Shown piece after piece: positions 29,412 through 39,469 of a stretch of DNA of 64,000 bases. Below the pieces are notes generated by a model. It saw only the letters and a program-made list of their open reading frames with translations. It searched no databases and had not been told where the DNA came from. The stretch is from contig JAESUM010000023.1 in assembly GCA_016763075.1 (NCBI GenBank), forward strand, positions 1 to 64,000, read 5' to 3'. Source of the stretch: Pseudomonadales bacterium (lineage in GTDB: Bacteria > Pseudomonadota > Gammaproteobacteria > Pseudomonadales > JAHRWD01). Position 1 is the first letter of the stretch, and each line of letters starts with the position of its first letter. Position numbers and translations under genes: made by a program.

Positions 29412-31088
29412 TTAACTCGTTTCTGCGGCGATGATTGCGATGATCTCTTTTCGTAATTGTGGTTTAAGAATTTTACCCACGGGATTTCTTGGAATAGCCT
29501 CTGCACGTTCAATACGTTCCGGTAATTTATAAACTGCGGTGCCAATCTGTTTCATGAAATCAGTAAGTTCTTTTAACTCAGGCATATCGTCTGGGTTTTT
29601 GGGTACTACAAACACACAAGTACGTTCGCCCAATACTTCGTCTGGCATGCCAACGGCGGCTACGTCGAGTACCTTTTCGTGGCCTTGCAGCATGTTTTCA
29701 ATTTCTTGCGCGCTAATATTATTGCCGCCGCGAATAATAATATCTTTGCAGCGATCGAAGAAACTGATGTAACCCTCTTCTTCAATTTTAAACAGATCGC
29801 CGGTGTAAAAATAGCCGTCGTCATCGAAGCTCTCTTGGGTAATGTCGTCGCGTTTGAAATAACCAGGGAACACATTCGGGCCTTTATAGGCAAGTTGGCC
29901 AATCTGGCCGACTTCGGTGAGTCTATCGTTAGTGGCTAAGTCGACAATCTTGGTATCGATACCAGAAATCAACCAATCACGGGTTTTATCACCGTAGTTG
30001 GGGTAAAAACGCGCGCGCTTTTCCATCTCTTTAATATCATCGACACCGACCATTAAGGCAGTGCCTTCGGTTTGCCCCCAACCGCATGAGATATCGATAT
30101 CCCAGCGCCGTTTAAACTCTTCAAGCGACCATACAGACGGTGCTGCAGAGCCTGTCATCACACGTTTGAGTGAGCTTAGGTCAAATTTGTCGACATCAGG
30201 GTGCTTGAGAATCATGTTCATCACAGTGGGAACAAAAATGGTGCGGGTCGCGCGCTCATCTTTGATTTGCTCTAAGCACATTGCGACATCCAACGGATGA
30301 TGCATCAGCAGTGTGCTGCCACTGAGCAACCAAAGTACAAGCCCAATGCCAACGCCGGTCATATTCACAACCGGTGCGCAGCATAAAATGGTTTCTTGTT
30401 CTTCAGATAACCCGATTACGGCATTGCGTAAAATCGCGCCCTGCACAAACCAGTTGTTGTGGCTCATCGGGCAACCCTTGGGGTTTGATTCGGTGCCTGA
30501 AGACCAGCAAAGGCTAAATACGTCGTTGGCATCCGTGGGTATTTGGTCAAGCGCGGCGCTGTTTGCTGTGCCGTGGCTCATATCGCGGATCTTATCGAGG
30601 GTGACAATATGGCTTAACTGGGGCAATTTACTTTGGGATTGCTGGATCATCTCGATATGGTTGAAACGGCCAAAGGTCTCTACCGTTATCATGATTCGGG
30701 CTTCGGTAAGGCCGCCAATGTATTCCAACTCAGAATTACGCCACTGTACCGGCATGGGTGCAAAAATGGCCCCCGCCCGAGTGATGGCCATGTAAGTCAT
30801 GATCAGCTCGATGGTATTGGGCAATTGCACCACAATAATGTCGTCTTTTTTAACTTGATATTGCTCAATCAGCGCGGTGGCCAGCGCATCTACCCGTACG
30901 GATAAATCTTTATAACTGATACGTTCCTCAGGAAAACCAACCAGATCCATCTTGTTGGGTGGGTCAATCAGTGCAGTGATATCGGGCTTGTCGGTGACAT
31001 TTTTTCTGAAACGGTCAAGGAAAGTATCGGTGCCCCAATCGCCGCTAGCGGTGTAGTTGCTGATATCACGTGGTGAGCTAAGGATCAT
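29412..31088 (-). CDS. AMP-dependent acyl-CoA synthetase/ligase
   Basis: LCWSSGTESNPKGCPMSH, GWGQTEGTAL, YFYTGDLFKIEEEGYISFFDRCKDIIIRGGNNIS, NPVGKILK. Confidence 0.92.
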   Translation of the reverse strand: MILSSPRDISNYTASGDWGTDTFLDRFRKNVTDKPDITALIDPPNKMDLVGFPEERISYKDLSVRVDALATALIEQYQVKKDDIIVVQLPNTIELIMTYMAITRAGAIFAPMPVQWRNSELEYIGGLTEARIMITVETFGRFNHIEMIQQSQSKLPQLSHIVTLDKIRDMSHGTANSAALDQIPTDANDVFSLCWSSGTESNPKGCPMSHNNWFVQGAILRNAVIGLSEEQETILCCAPVVNMTGVGIGLVLWLLSGSTLLMHHPLDVAMCLEQIKDERATRTIFVPTVMNMILKHPDVDKFDLSSLKRVMTGSAAPSVWSLEEFKRRWDIDISCGWGQTEGTALMVGVDDIKEMEKRARFYPNYGDKTRDWLISGIDTKIVDLATNDRLTEVGQIGQLAYKGPNVFPGYFKRDDITQESFDDDGYFYTGDLFKIEEEGYISFFDRCKDIIIRGGNNISAQEIENMLQGHEKVLDVAAVGMPDEVLGERTCVFVVPKNPDDMPELKELTDFMKQIGTAVYKLPERIERAEAIPRNPVGKILKPQLRKEIIAIIAAETS

Positions 31089-31285
31089 CTGAAACCTCTA
31101 TTGATATTATTATGGATCTGATTTGTTACCCGACATTGCAGGCTGCAGCTTTTATTGTCAACTTATGGGGCATGCGCTTCAAAAGTCAGTGGTTTGAAAA
31201 TAGAGAAATACGCTTTCAGGCGGTATCATGCACATCATCAATCAGAAAAATTGAACTACTTGAATCTCAGCAGGAACCTAAATAG

Positions 31286-32440
31286 ATGTCTGAATTTTCC
31301 CCCGCCGAATTAAACGCTGTCGTCGTGCTAGCCGAAGATCTACTTTCACGCCCCTCGGTGACACCCGAAGATGCCGGTTGTCAGCAATTGATCGGCGACC
31401 AGCTAAGCGCAGCGGGTTTCACCGTAGAGCATATGCGTTTTGGTAAGGTAGATAACATTTGGGCGCGCCACGGTGACCAATCGCCATTGTTTGTGTTTTT
31501 AGGCCATACCGATGTTGTACCCGTAGGCGACGAAGCCGCGTGGGATTCACCACCCTTTACACCCACCTTCGACGGCACGCGCTTAACGGCTCGCGGTGCA
31601 GCGGATATGAAAGGCAGCGTTGCAGCAATGATTATTGCAATGGAGAAATTTGCGCAACAATACCCCGGTCATATTGGCTCAATGGCCATGTTACTGACCG
31701 CCGATGAAGAAGGCCCGGCAGTAGATGGCACCATTAAAGTCATCGAAGCATTGCAGCAACGTGGCGATAAAATTGACTGGTGTTTGGTTGGCGAACCCTC
31801 AAGCACCGACAAAGTAGGCGATGTGGTTAAGGCCGGCCGGCGCGGCTCATTAGGCGCTACGCTCACTGTAAAAGGTATACAGGGCCACGTGGCGTACCCA
31901 CATTTGGCAGATAACCCCATTCATGCGGCTGCGCCAATGCTGGCTAAGTTGGCCACCGAGCGTTGGGATGAAGGCAATGAATTTTTCCCTGCCACCAGTT
32001 TTCAAATATCCAACATAAACTCCGGCACCGGCGCAACCAACGTGATACCTAATGATGCTGAAGTGGTGTTTAACTTTCGTTTTTCTACCGAACAAACCCC
32101 AGAGCTATTAATAACGCGTACCGAAAAAATATTCGCTGAATTTGAATTAAATTACGAAATAGACTGGACCGTAAATGGTATGCCATTTCTTACCAGTGAT
32201 GGCCCGTTAGTAGATGCTGTAGTGAGCGGCATCAAAAAGATAACCGGCTTAGATACCGAGCTGTCCACCGCAGGTGGTACCTCCGATGGCCGCTTTGTTG
32301 CACCGACTGGTGCATCTGTGGTTGAGCTAGGGCCATGCAACGCCACGATTCATAAAGTCAACGAATGGGTCGATACCGATGACCTTAAAACATTGACCGA
32401 AATTTATTACGAAATTTTACGCAATCTTTTAGCCAAGTAG
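31286..32440 (+). CDS. dapE: Succinyl-diaminopimelate desuccinylase DapE
   Basis: FLGHTDVVPVGDEAAWDSPPFTP, RGAADMKGSVAAM, TADEEGPAVDGT, TSDGRFVAPTGASVVELGP. Confidence 0.96.
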   Translation: MSEFSPAELNAVVVLAEDLLSRPSVTPEDAGCQQLIGDQLSAAGFTVEHMRFGKVDNIWARHGDQSPLFVFLGHTDVVPVGDEAAWDSPPFTPTFDGTRLTARGAADMKGSVAAMIIAMEKFAQQYPGHIGSMAMLLTADEEGPAVDGTIKVIEALQQRGDKIDWCLVGEPSSTDKVGDVVKAGRRGSLGATLTVKGIQGHVAYPHLADNPIHAAAPMLAKLATERWDEGNEFFPATSFQISNINSGTGATNVIPNDAEVVFNFRFSTEQTPELLITRTEKIFAEFELNYEIDWTVNGMPFLTSDGPLVDAVVSGIKKITGLDTELSTAGGTSDGRFVAPTGASVVELGPCNATIHKVNEWVDTDDLKTLTEIYYEILRNLLAK

Positions 32441-32467
32441 CTTACCGAGAGCGTCACCTTTAAAAGC

Positions 32468-32740
32468 ATGAGCCCACTACTGAAAAAAATAATTCGTCTA
32501 CCTAACCGGTTGATAGGAAACCCGCGGCAAAACGTTATATTGTTTATGGTTGGGTCATCGGTGTTCTTTACCGGGTTAGGGCTAATCCTCGTAGCTGGGC
32601 AATTTATGCCAGAGAGTGAAGTAGCCGAGTGGGTGGCTTTGCTGGGTTTGATGGTGCTTGGTATCGGTGCATTGATGGCTTTTATTTATTACGTAGGTAT
32701 TTTATGGAGCCGAATTTCCGGCTTCTGGTTTCGAGACTAA
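32468..32740 (+). CDS. Hypothetical small membrane protein (2 TM)
   Basis: 90 aa with two hydrophobic segments, close behind dapE. Confidence 0.6.
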   Translation: MSPLLKKIIRLPNRLIGNPRQNVILFMVGSSVFFTGLGLILVAGQFMPESEVAEWVALLGLMVLGIGALMAFIYYVGILWSRISGFWFRD

Positions 32741-32799
32741 ATGTCTGGATTAAGTACAAAAAATTACAACCAACTGAACGCAATATAGGAAGAATAACG

Positions 32800-33228
32800 A
32801 TGGGTGAAATACATAAAGGTAGCTGTTTTTGTGGCGCAGTAAAAATCGAAGTTAAGGGCCAGCCAGAAGCGATGGGCTATTGTCATTGCACAGATTGTGC
32901 CGCATGGGCCGGCGCGCCGATCAACGCATTTAGTCTGTGGTCAACGGAGAATGTAATCGTAACGCAGGGTGAAAGTAAGCTTGGATCCTTTGCAAAAACC
33001 GAAGCCAGCCATCGCACCTTTTGCACTGAATGTGGCGGGCACATCATGAGCAGACATCCAGAAATGGGTAAAACCGATGTTTATCTTAATACTGTTCCCG
33101 GCGTCGAACACAAAGGCGCATTTCACGTGTTTTATGGTGAAAAAACCATGTCAGTACCCGACGGCTTGCCTAAATTTAAAGATCTACCTGAAGAATTTGG
33201 CGGTTCCGGAGATATGATCGGAGAGTAA
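32800..33228 (+). CDS. GFA family (CENP-V/glutathione-dependent formaldehyde-activating type) protein
   Basis: GSCFCGAVKIEVKGQPEAMGYCHCTDCAAW, FCTECGGHIMSRHP; start at ATG 32800 rather than track start 32629. Confidence 0.9.
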   Translation: MGEIHKGSCFCGAVKIEVKGQPEAMGYCHCTDCAAWAGAPINAFSLWSTENVIVTQGESKLGSFAKTEASHRTFCTECGGHIMSRHPEMGKTDVYLNTVPGVEHKGAFHVFYGEKTMSVPDGLPKFKDLPEEFGGSGDMIGE

Positions 33229-33328
33229 CCGAATAGCAAGTCGACTCATTTTTGTCGCTTATAAAATATGGGGTTTGTTTTAATCCAACGGGCCCAATTT
33301 GCATAAATAATAATAAAAGAGAGAACCT

Positions 33329-34108
33329 ATGAACAATCCCACAGTCCCCAATTTTTCTGTAGACCTAACCGGCGACGTTGCTTTTGTAACCGGCGCAACC
33401 TCAGGGTTGGGGGATCGCTTCGCCCGAGTGCTGGCAAAATGCGGTGCCAAAGTAGTTGTAACCGGGCGGCGCGTTGAACGGCTTAATGCCTTAGCAGAGG
33501 AGATTCGAGCCGAGGGCGGTATCTGTGAACCCATAGCGCTGGATATGACAAACCGTGACAATATTAAATCTGCAGTAGCAGAAGCCGAAAAAAAGTTTGG
33601 ACTTATAAATATTCTGATCAACAACGCGGGTATACCTGATGCTCAGCGCGCTACCAAAATGTCCGACGATTTAATTGATAACGTTTTTGGAACTAACTTG
33701 GTTGGGCCTTATGTTTTATCCTGTGAAATAGCACGGCGGTTAATGAAAGAAAAGAAACCCGGGCGCATGGTAAATATATCTTCTATAGCAGCCTTTAATA
33801 TAGGCACTCAGTCCAGCGCATCTTTATATGCCATCACAAAAGCGGGCGTAATTAGAATGACCGAAGCGTTAGCAGTTGAGTGGGCACCGTTTCATATTAA
33901 CGTAAACGCTATTGCACCCGGCGCGTTTAGAACAGAGATGACCCAGGGCAAAATAGATAGAGTAGGGGACTTTAGCGATGCGTTTCCTCGCAAACGAATG
34001 TGCGAGCCCGCGCAACTGGACAGCACGTTACTGTTTTTGGTGTCAGCTTCGTCTGAATGCGTGACCGGTACATTCATTAAGGTAGATGATGGGCAAAGCT
34101 CTCGTTAG
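33329..34108 (+). CDS. SDR family oxidoreductase
   Basis: VAFVTGATSGLGDRFARVLAKCGAKVVVTGR, NNAGI, SSIAAFNIGTQSSASLYAITKAGV. Confidence 0.93.
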   Translation: MNNPTVPNFSVDLTGDVAFVTGATSGLGDRFARVLAKCGAKVVVTGRRVERLNALAEEIRAEGGICEPIALDMTNRDNIKSAVAEAEKKFGLINILINNAGIPDAQRATKMSDDLIDNVFGTNLVGPYVLSCEIARRLMKEKKPGRMVNISSIAAFNIGTQSSASLYAITKAGVIRMTEALAVEWAPFHINVNAIAPGAFRTEMTQGKIDRVGDFSDAFPRKRMCEPAQLDSTLLFLVSASSECVTGTFIKVDDGQSSR

Positions 34109-34175
34109 TTGACGCTCAACAAAACTGAAAAAATGTGATGAAAATTAAATAGCAATACGGGAACGTTGAATCAAA

Positions 34176-34940
34176 ATGGTTAAGGCCCAAGAAAGCAACC
34201 CAATTAGGCTGCGGCCGACAACAGAAAAATCGATAGGCACCACCGCTTTTTTCCGTAATAGACCACTCTATGAAGTTTTGTTTAGTGAACTTAAATCGTT
34301 AGGAAAGCCGCATTACAAAATTTTGTTTCACGCGTGCTCTATAGGTGCCGAAGTCTACTCATTCGTTATTCGATATGCTTTGGGTGGGTATATTTCAGAT
34401 TTCACCATAGAGGTTTATGCGACAGACCTTGAGCCTGGGTTTGTAGAATATTCACGTAACGGCCAATATCCTAGCGAGATTTTAGGTGGGATGAATGAGG
34501 ATGAGCGCTCCTTTTTTGTCCTCACCTGTTCTGATGTAAGCGTAGTTCCGGACCTAAAGCAGGCGGTGACTTTTGTAGATGCTTGCAGTTATGTTGATTT
34601 TGAAACAGAGCACACTTTCGACGTGGTGTTACTTCTAAATACCCTCATTTACGTACGGGAAGATCAACAAGCGGTAGCTATTGATAAGGTATCAAAGTAC
34701 AACGAAAGTATATTGGTCACCTCTGCATTTCATACGAATTCAATTGAATGTGATCTAAAGCGCAACGGATATAAGCCAGTGACGAAACAGCAACGCGAGA
34801 TACACGACGCTTGGACTGACCGAAGAGTAACCGAAACCTCCAGTGAACTAGCCCCGGGTATATTTGCAAATTGGCGGTTACCGGAGTTTTCAGAAATCGA
34901 AGCCTTTGAATACAAGTACGGTGCTATTTTTCGTAAGTAG
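34176..34940 (+). CDS. CheR-type SAM-dependent methyltransferase domain protein
   Basis: GTTAFFRNRPLYEVLF ... KILFHACSIGAEVYSFVIRYAL...YATDLEPGFVEYSRNGQY; lacks recognisable CheR N-domain. Confidence 0.6.
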   Translation: MVKAQESNPIRLRPTTEKSIGTTAFFRNRPLYEVLFSELKSLGKPHYKILFHACSIGAEVYSFVIRYALGGYISDFTIEVYATDLEPGFVEYSRNGQYPSEILGGMNEDERSFFVLTCSDVSVVPDLKQAVTFVDACSYVDFETEHTFDVVLLLNTLIYVREDQQAVAIDKVSKYNESILVTSAFHTNSIECDLKRNGYKPVTKQQREIHDAWTDRRVTETSSELAPGIFANWRLPEFSEIEAFEYKYGAIFRK

Positions 34941-35005
34941 TAGCATTTGATATGTATGACTGAACGTAAATGCCAAGAAGTGTGTATAGCGACGGCCTTA
35001 TTCGA

Positions 35006-35352
35006 CTATTTGTCGAAATCGAACTCTTCAACGATATTTTTGTAGTATTCAGCTTTCTCTTTATTAGGTTCTAATTCTAAGTATCCTTTGACATAGCAGA
35101 GAGCCAATACAAAGAAGCCTTCGAATTGTTGAGTTCGCCGGCTTTCAGTAGCCACTGCACAGTAGCATAATATTCATCGCTTGTTGGAGTAGGTTCTTTC
35201 TTGCTTCGAGTACCAATTTCTACGAATAAAGTGTATGTGGCTTCTGAATTCCCAGACTCTGTTATCGCCACTAGCCTGTTTCTGTCGTGAAGATCCATGG
35301 CGAATGTATTTAGATGGATTGCAGCTAATAAAATTACCAAGATTCTTTTAAT
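35006..35352 (-). pseudogene. Small secreted Sel1/TPR-like protein, frameshifted, possible ATT start
   Basis: ORF 35077-35340 continues in another frame as EGFFVLALCYVKGYLELEPNKEKAEYYKNIVEEFDFDK*; in-frame upstream extension gives (I)KRILVILLAAIHLNTFA signal peptide. Confidence 0.5.
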
Positions 35353-35460
35353 TTAAAAAACCTCGATATAATTTTATAATGTTATTTAATAAAATCGTGA
35401 TTAACTGCTGAAAAACTATCACATAGAATATTCGTAACTGTTTGGTGTTCCGGTATCAAA

Positions 35461-36077
35461 TTAGGTAGTGGTCGATGCCTTTAACAAGATAGGCCTGCAC
35501 TGAATACTCATTACCTTCATACGTTTAAGTTTGTTCTTCGAATGAGTCTTCGCATGAAATCCGGCTTTATTTAGCTGTTTAAAAGCGCTGTTTGGCGCGC
35601 TTCATCATAACCAATTCGTGAAAAGAACGAATTATTCTCGGGTTCCTTTATTCTAAGGACTATCGTCAGAATACCATCTGGTTTTAATAAGTTTTTTATC
35701 TGATTGAAGCATTCTACGGGTTCTTCCCAGAATTGGTGTACGTTACTCAGTAGTATTTGATCGAAGCTATTGGGTGACGCGTTAAACTGCTCTAGGTCTA
35801 CACATTCAGTTTGTACGTTTCTTTTTTTAAGGTTGTTTTTTGTGGCACGATTTACCATTAATCGGGAATGGTCTATTCCTAATGCTGTGCCAGCTGGGAT
35901 ACGTTGGGATATTGCGAATAGCGCGTTGCCGGTCCCGCAGCCAATTTCCAATATATTCTCGTCACCGCTTAACTCCATTTCAGAAACAATGACTCGATTC
36001 ATCTCTAAATTGGAGCGCTCCATAATCCATCCAAATACTTTCCCAGCCCAGCCAGCTGGGTTACTTGCTTGGCTCAT
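35461..36077 (-). pseudogene. Class I SAM-dependent methyltransferase, apparent 1-nt frameshift near C-terminus
   Basis: ILEIGCGTGNALFAISQRIPAGTALGIDHS motif I; after a TTTT run the alternative frame continues KQLNKAGFHAKTHSKNKLKRMKVMSIQCRPILLKASTTT*. Confidence 0.6.
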
Positions 36078-37324
36078 TGGGTTTCCTGCTTGGAAATTGA
36101 TTCAAGGGTTTTTTGAGAGGTTTCTGGAAATTTCCAAAATATTAGAAATGGAACCGGAATGGTCATAATTAGCATCAGCGAAAGTATTTGCCCGTGGCTA
36201 TTAAACGTAGGGTAAAAATAACTCTCGATTAGTAACCCGGTTCCTCCGCCAAGGGCAATAAGTGTGGCGCGTAACCCTGATGCTGTGGCTCTGCGTGATG
36301 CTGAAAATAACTCGCCGGCGTAGGCTGCAAACATTAAATCAACCAAGGCATAACCCATGTAGGTGAGTGTCCACAGTATGGGTACCGCTAAGCCGGAACA
36401 TTGATAAAACCCTAATATCGAAAAGTTGCCAATGACCAGCCCAGTAATGAGTACGCCACGGCGACCAAACCGGTCGCTTAATTTTCCGCCCAGTAAATTA
36501 GTCAGCAATATAAATACACCACCGAGTATAAAAAGCGACGATACCTGGCCTGGGCTATAACCATGGTCACGTTGCAGGCTGTGGGATGTAAACGTAAAAC
36601 CAGCAATGGCTGCGGTATAGGTTAGCAGTAGCGCAACTACCAATAGTAAAAAGGCAGAGCGCTGTTGATTAAACACTTCTATTAAAGGGGTAAATAGATT
36701 GCCGGTTATTTTAGGGGGAGCAAACGCCTTTGTTTCTCGTATGCCTTTACGTGCATAAATAAGCAATAGCAGTGGGATAAGCCCAACTAAATATGCGCCG
36801 CGCCAACCTAGCGGTAGCTGCTCTACACTGGCGTAAATAACCGAGGCTAGGCCTTGGCCAAGTGCAATCATTGCGGTAAGAATACCTAACGCCCAGCCTC
36901 TTGCGGCGGCCGGTACTTCCTCAATTAGTAGTACAAATGCCAGTGCCGTTTCCGCGCCTAAAAAGGTGCGGGTAAGAAATTGTGCAGCTATAAATTGCTC
37001 GATGGTTTGAGTAAATGCAGTGGCGACGGTACAAACCGTAAAGCCAAGAATGGTGATCATTAGCATGGGTTTGCGGCCCCAGCGGTCTGCCAGCATCGCG
37101 ACCAAAAATGCGGGTACGATGCCAAATCGAATCAGCCCAGACATGGTGCCCACTTGGTCGTCGGGTAATTGAAAGCTGTCTTGTATCTGCGGTAAAGCAA
37201 GGTTCAATATTGCGAAATCATATTCGCCCAACAAGCTGGCAATACCCAGTAGCAGTAGTAGTGAATACAAGTAGCTATCTATCGCCACCGGTGGTTTGAA
37301 TAGTCTAAAAAGATTTCGGCGCAT
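36074..37324 (-). CDS. MFS transporter (sugar/aromatic-acid porter type)
   Basis: 12 TM pattern; LADRWGRKPMLMITILGF, GGKLSDRFGRRGVLITGL; 4-nt overlap with methyltransferase. Confidence 0.9.
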   Translation of the reverse strand: MRRNLFRLFKPPVAIDSYLYSLLLLLGIASLLGEYDFAILNLALPQIQDSFQLPDDQVGTMSGLIRFGIVPAFLVAMLADRWGRKPMLMITILGFTVCTVATAFTQTIEQFIAAQFLTRTFLGAETALAFVLLIEEVPAAARGWALGILTAMIALGQGLASVIYASVEQLPLGWRGAYLVGLIPLLLLIYARKGIRETKAFAPPKITGNLFTPLIEVFNQQRSAFLLLVVALLLTYTAAIAGFTFTSHSLQRDHGYSPGQVSSLFILGGVFILLTNLLGGKLSDRFGRRGVLITGLVIGNFSILGFYQCSGLAVPILWTLTYMGYALVDLMFAAYAGELFSASRRATASGLRATLIALGGGTGLLIESYFYPTFNSHGQILSLMLIMTIPVPFLIFWKFPETSQKTLESISKQETQ

Positions 37325-37371
37325 AAGAACGAAGACCTGAAAATTGACAACAAGGTGTCTATTATTGTAAC

Positions 37372-37391
37372 TTTGACAATGCGTTGTCAAA
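37372..37391. promoter_or_regulatory. Candidate MarR-type operator: TTTGACAA-TGCG-TTGTCAAA
   Basis: Perfect 8-bp inverted repeat with 4-nt spacer in the divergent intergenic region. Confidence 0.6.
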
Positions 37392-37467
37392 TATGATTTT
37401 TGGATTGTCTGTGACAGGCTATATGTATAACAAATACGTTATAAAACTGATTTACCGGAGCGGTTGA

Positions 37468-37935
37468 ATGTCAGAATTACATTCTGAATACACGAAAGAA
37501 GGCCAATCTATTCACGCATTGGTGGTGGAGCTAACCTTTACATTTTTTAAACTACGAAGCAGTGGAGACAGCCAATACCAAAAATATGGGCTTTCCAGTG
37601 GCCGTATGGCATTGATGCGCTCGCTGTTTAGTGGTGGCCCGCAGACTGTATCTGCGATTGCGGCATCGCGGCCGGTCGCGCGCCAGGGCATTCAGCGAAT
37701 GGTAAACGCGATGGTTAAAGATGACTTACTGTTGCTGGCCGAAAACCCGCGCCATAAACGTGCCAAATTGGTGGAGTTATCTGCTGCCGGAAACGCACTG
37801 TACCGGCAGGTATTAAAAGAAGAGATAGAGTTCATGAATACTTTGAGCGAGGGAATGTCATCAGGCTCAATCAATGAGTGTCGGAATTTATTAGTGCAAT
37901 TGCGTGACAAACTGGCTCTGGATGACTCTACTTAA
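37468..37935 (+). CDS. MarR family transcriptional regulator
   Basis: Winged-helix pattern ALMRSLFSGGPQTVSAIAASRPVARQGIQRMVNAMVKDDLLLLAENPRHKRAKLVELSAAGNALY. Confidence 0.85.
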   Translation: MSELHSEYTKEGQSIHALVVELTFTFFKLRSSGDSQYQKYGLSSGRMALMRSLFSGGPQTVSAIAASRPVARQGIQRMVNAMVKDDLLLLAENPRHKRAKLVELSAAGNALYRQVLKEEIEFMNTLSEGMSSGSINECRNLLVQLRDKLALDDST

Positions 37936-38110
37936 ATAACGTATGAATACATTGATCCAGTGTATTTTAAAGCGTCCCTTGTGTGACATTCGATAATTTA
38001 ATTTTGCTATAACTATATAATTTAGTTTTATAATAAGGATTGTTTCTAAATAATAGTGGGTCTACAATTAAATTTATCAAGTCACTTAACATTTGTTACG
38101 AGATGTTTTT

Positions 38111-39469
38111 ATGGATTTAGATCCGTTTGTATTGGCACGAATACAGTTTGCGGCAAATATTAGTTTTCATATTCTCTTTCCTTCGATATCTATTGGCCTG
38201 GCCTGGATTCTGTTTTATTTTCGATACCGTTATCACATCAGTGGTGACAAAGCCTGGGATTACGCCTACCTCTTTTGGGTGAAAATATTTGCCCTTACTT
38301 TTGCACTTGGTGTTGTAACTGGCATAACCATGAGCTTCCAATTTGGCACCAATTGGCCAGGTTTTTCTGAAATAACCGGTAATATTTCTGGGCCTCTGTT
38401 GGGCTACGAAGTACTCTCCGCTTTTTTTATGGAAGCATCATTTTTAGGTATTATGCTCTTTGGGCGTAAACGAGTGACTGCTCGAATGCATGTAACTGCA
38501 ACGGGCTTGGTTGCAGTGGGCACCAGCCTTTCTGCTTTTTGGATATTAAGCCTTAATTCTTGGATGCAAACGCCAGCGGGCTACGAAATTATTGATGGAA
38601 AATTCTTTGCAGTCGATTGGTTTGAAATTATTTTTAACCCCTCGTTTCCATACCGTTTAGCGCATGTGGTTACGGCATCTGTAATTACCAGTGCATTCTT
38701 TATTATGGGTGTCAGCGCCTGGCGAATTTTCAAAAATCTTGATGGTCCCGCTACGCATCATGTACTTCGTACAGGTATTATTATCGCGGCCATCGCAACG
38801 CCAGCGCAGCTTGTTATTGGCGATTTTCATGGCCTCAATACTCTCAAATATCAGCCTGCAAAAGTAGCTGCAATGGAAGGTATTTGGCACACCGAAAAAG
38901 GCGCACCGTTCACGTTAATTGCGTGGCCTAATCAGGCGGAAAAACGCAATGATTACGCAGTTACGATTCCTAAACTGGCGAGCTTGATTCTTACCCACGA
39001 ACTAGATGGCGAAGTACAAGGGCTAGAAGATTTCCCTGATGCTACGCCGCCGGTTGCTCTTGTTTTTTGGTCGTTTAGAGTCATGGTGGGATTGGGTTCA
39101 TTGATGATATTAATATCTTGGTGGCTGTTTTGGAGTGTGTTGCGTAAGAAAGAGATTACCCGCGCACAGTTATTAGTGCTTTCGGCAATGACGTTTTCTG
39201 GTTGGGTTGCCACGCTGGCGGGATGGTGGGTAACCGAAGTTGGCCGTCAGCCATATATCGTTTATGGATTGGTGCGCAGTAAAGATGTGGTCGCGGATCA
39301 TCCTGCAGGTATGGTGGCATTTACGTTGATCGCTTATCTGCTGTTATATGCGGTTTTGCTGGTTGCCTATATTGGCGCTATTCGGTATTTATCGGGCAAG
39401 CCAGCACAGTCCATGTCGGTATTGAATGAGCTCCCAGTCCCAGCAGGATTTTCGCAGGAGGTGCAATAA
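38111..39469 (+). CDS. cydA: Cytochrome bd-type ubiquinol oxidase subunit I (CioA-like, short Q-loop)
   Basis: LARIQFAANISFHILFPSISIGLAW, FGTNWPGFSEITGNISGPLLGYEVLSAFFMEASFLGIMLFG, GWVATLAGWWVTEVGRQPYIVYGLVR. Confidence 0.95.
   Translation: MDLDPFVLARIQFAANISFHILFPSISIGLAWILFYFRYRYHISGDKAWDYAYLFWVKIFALTFALGVVTGITMSFQFGTNWPGFSEITGNISGPLLGYEVLSAFFMEASFLGIMLFGRKRVTARMHVTATGLVAVGTSLSAFWILSLNSWMQTPAGYEIIDGKFFAVDWFEIIFNPSFPYRLAHVVTASVITSAFFIMGVSAWRIFKNLDGPATHHVLRTGIIIAAIATPAQLVIGDFHGLNTLKYQPAKVAAMEGIWHTEKGAPFTLIAWPNQAEKRNDYAVTIPKLASLILTHELDGEVQGLEDFPDATPPVALVFWSFRVMVGLGSLMILISWWLFWSVLRKKEITRAQLLVLSAMTFSGWVATLAGWWVTEVGRQPYIVYGLVRSKDVVADHPAGMVAFTLIAYLLLYAVLLVAYIGAIRYLSGKPAQSMSVLNELPVPAGFSQEVQ

Noticed and set aside
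30313-30905. Plus-strand 160-aa and 90-aa ORFs inside the acyl-CoA ligase
   Set aside because: Antisense to a conserved AMP-ligase; composition not protein-like.
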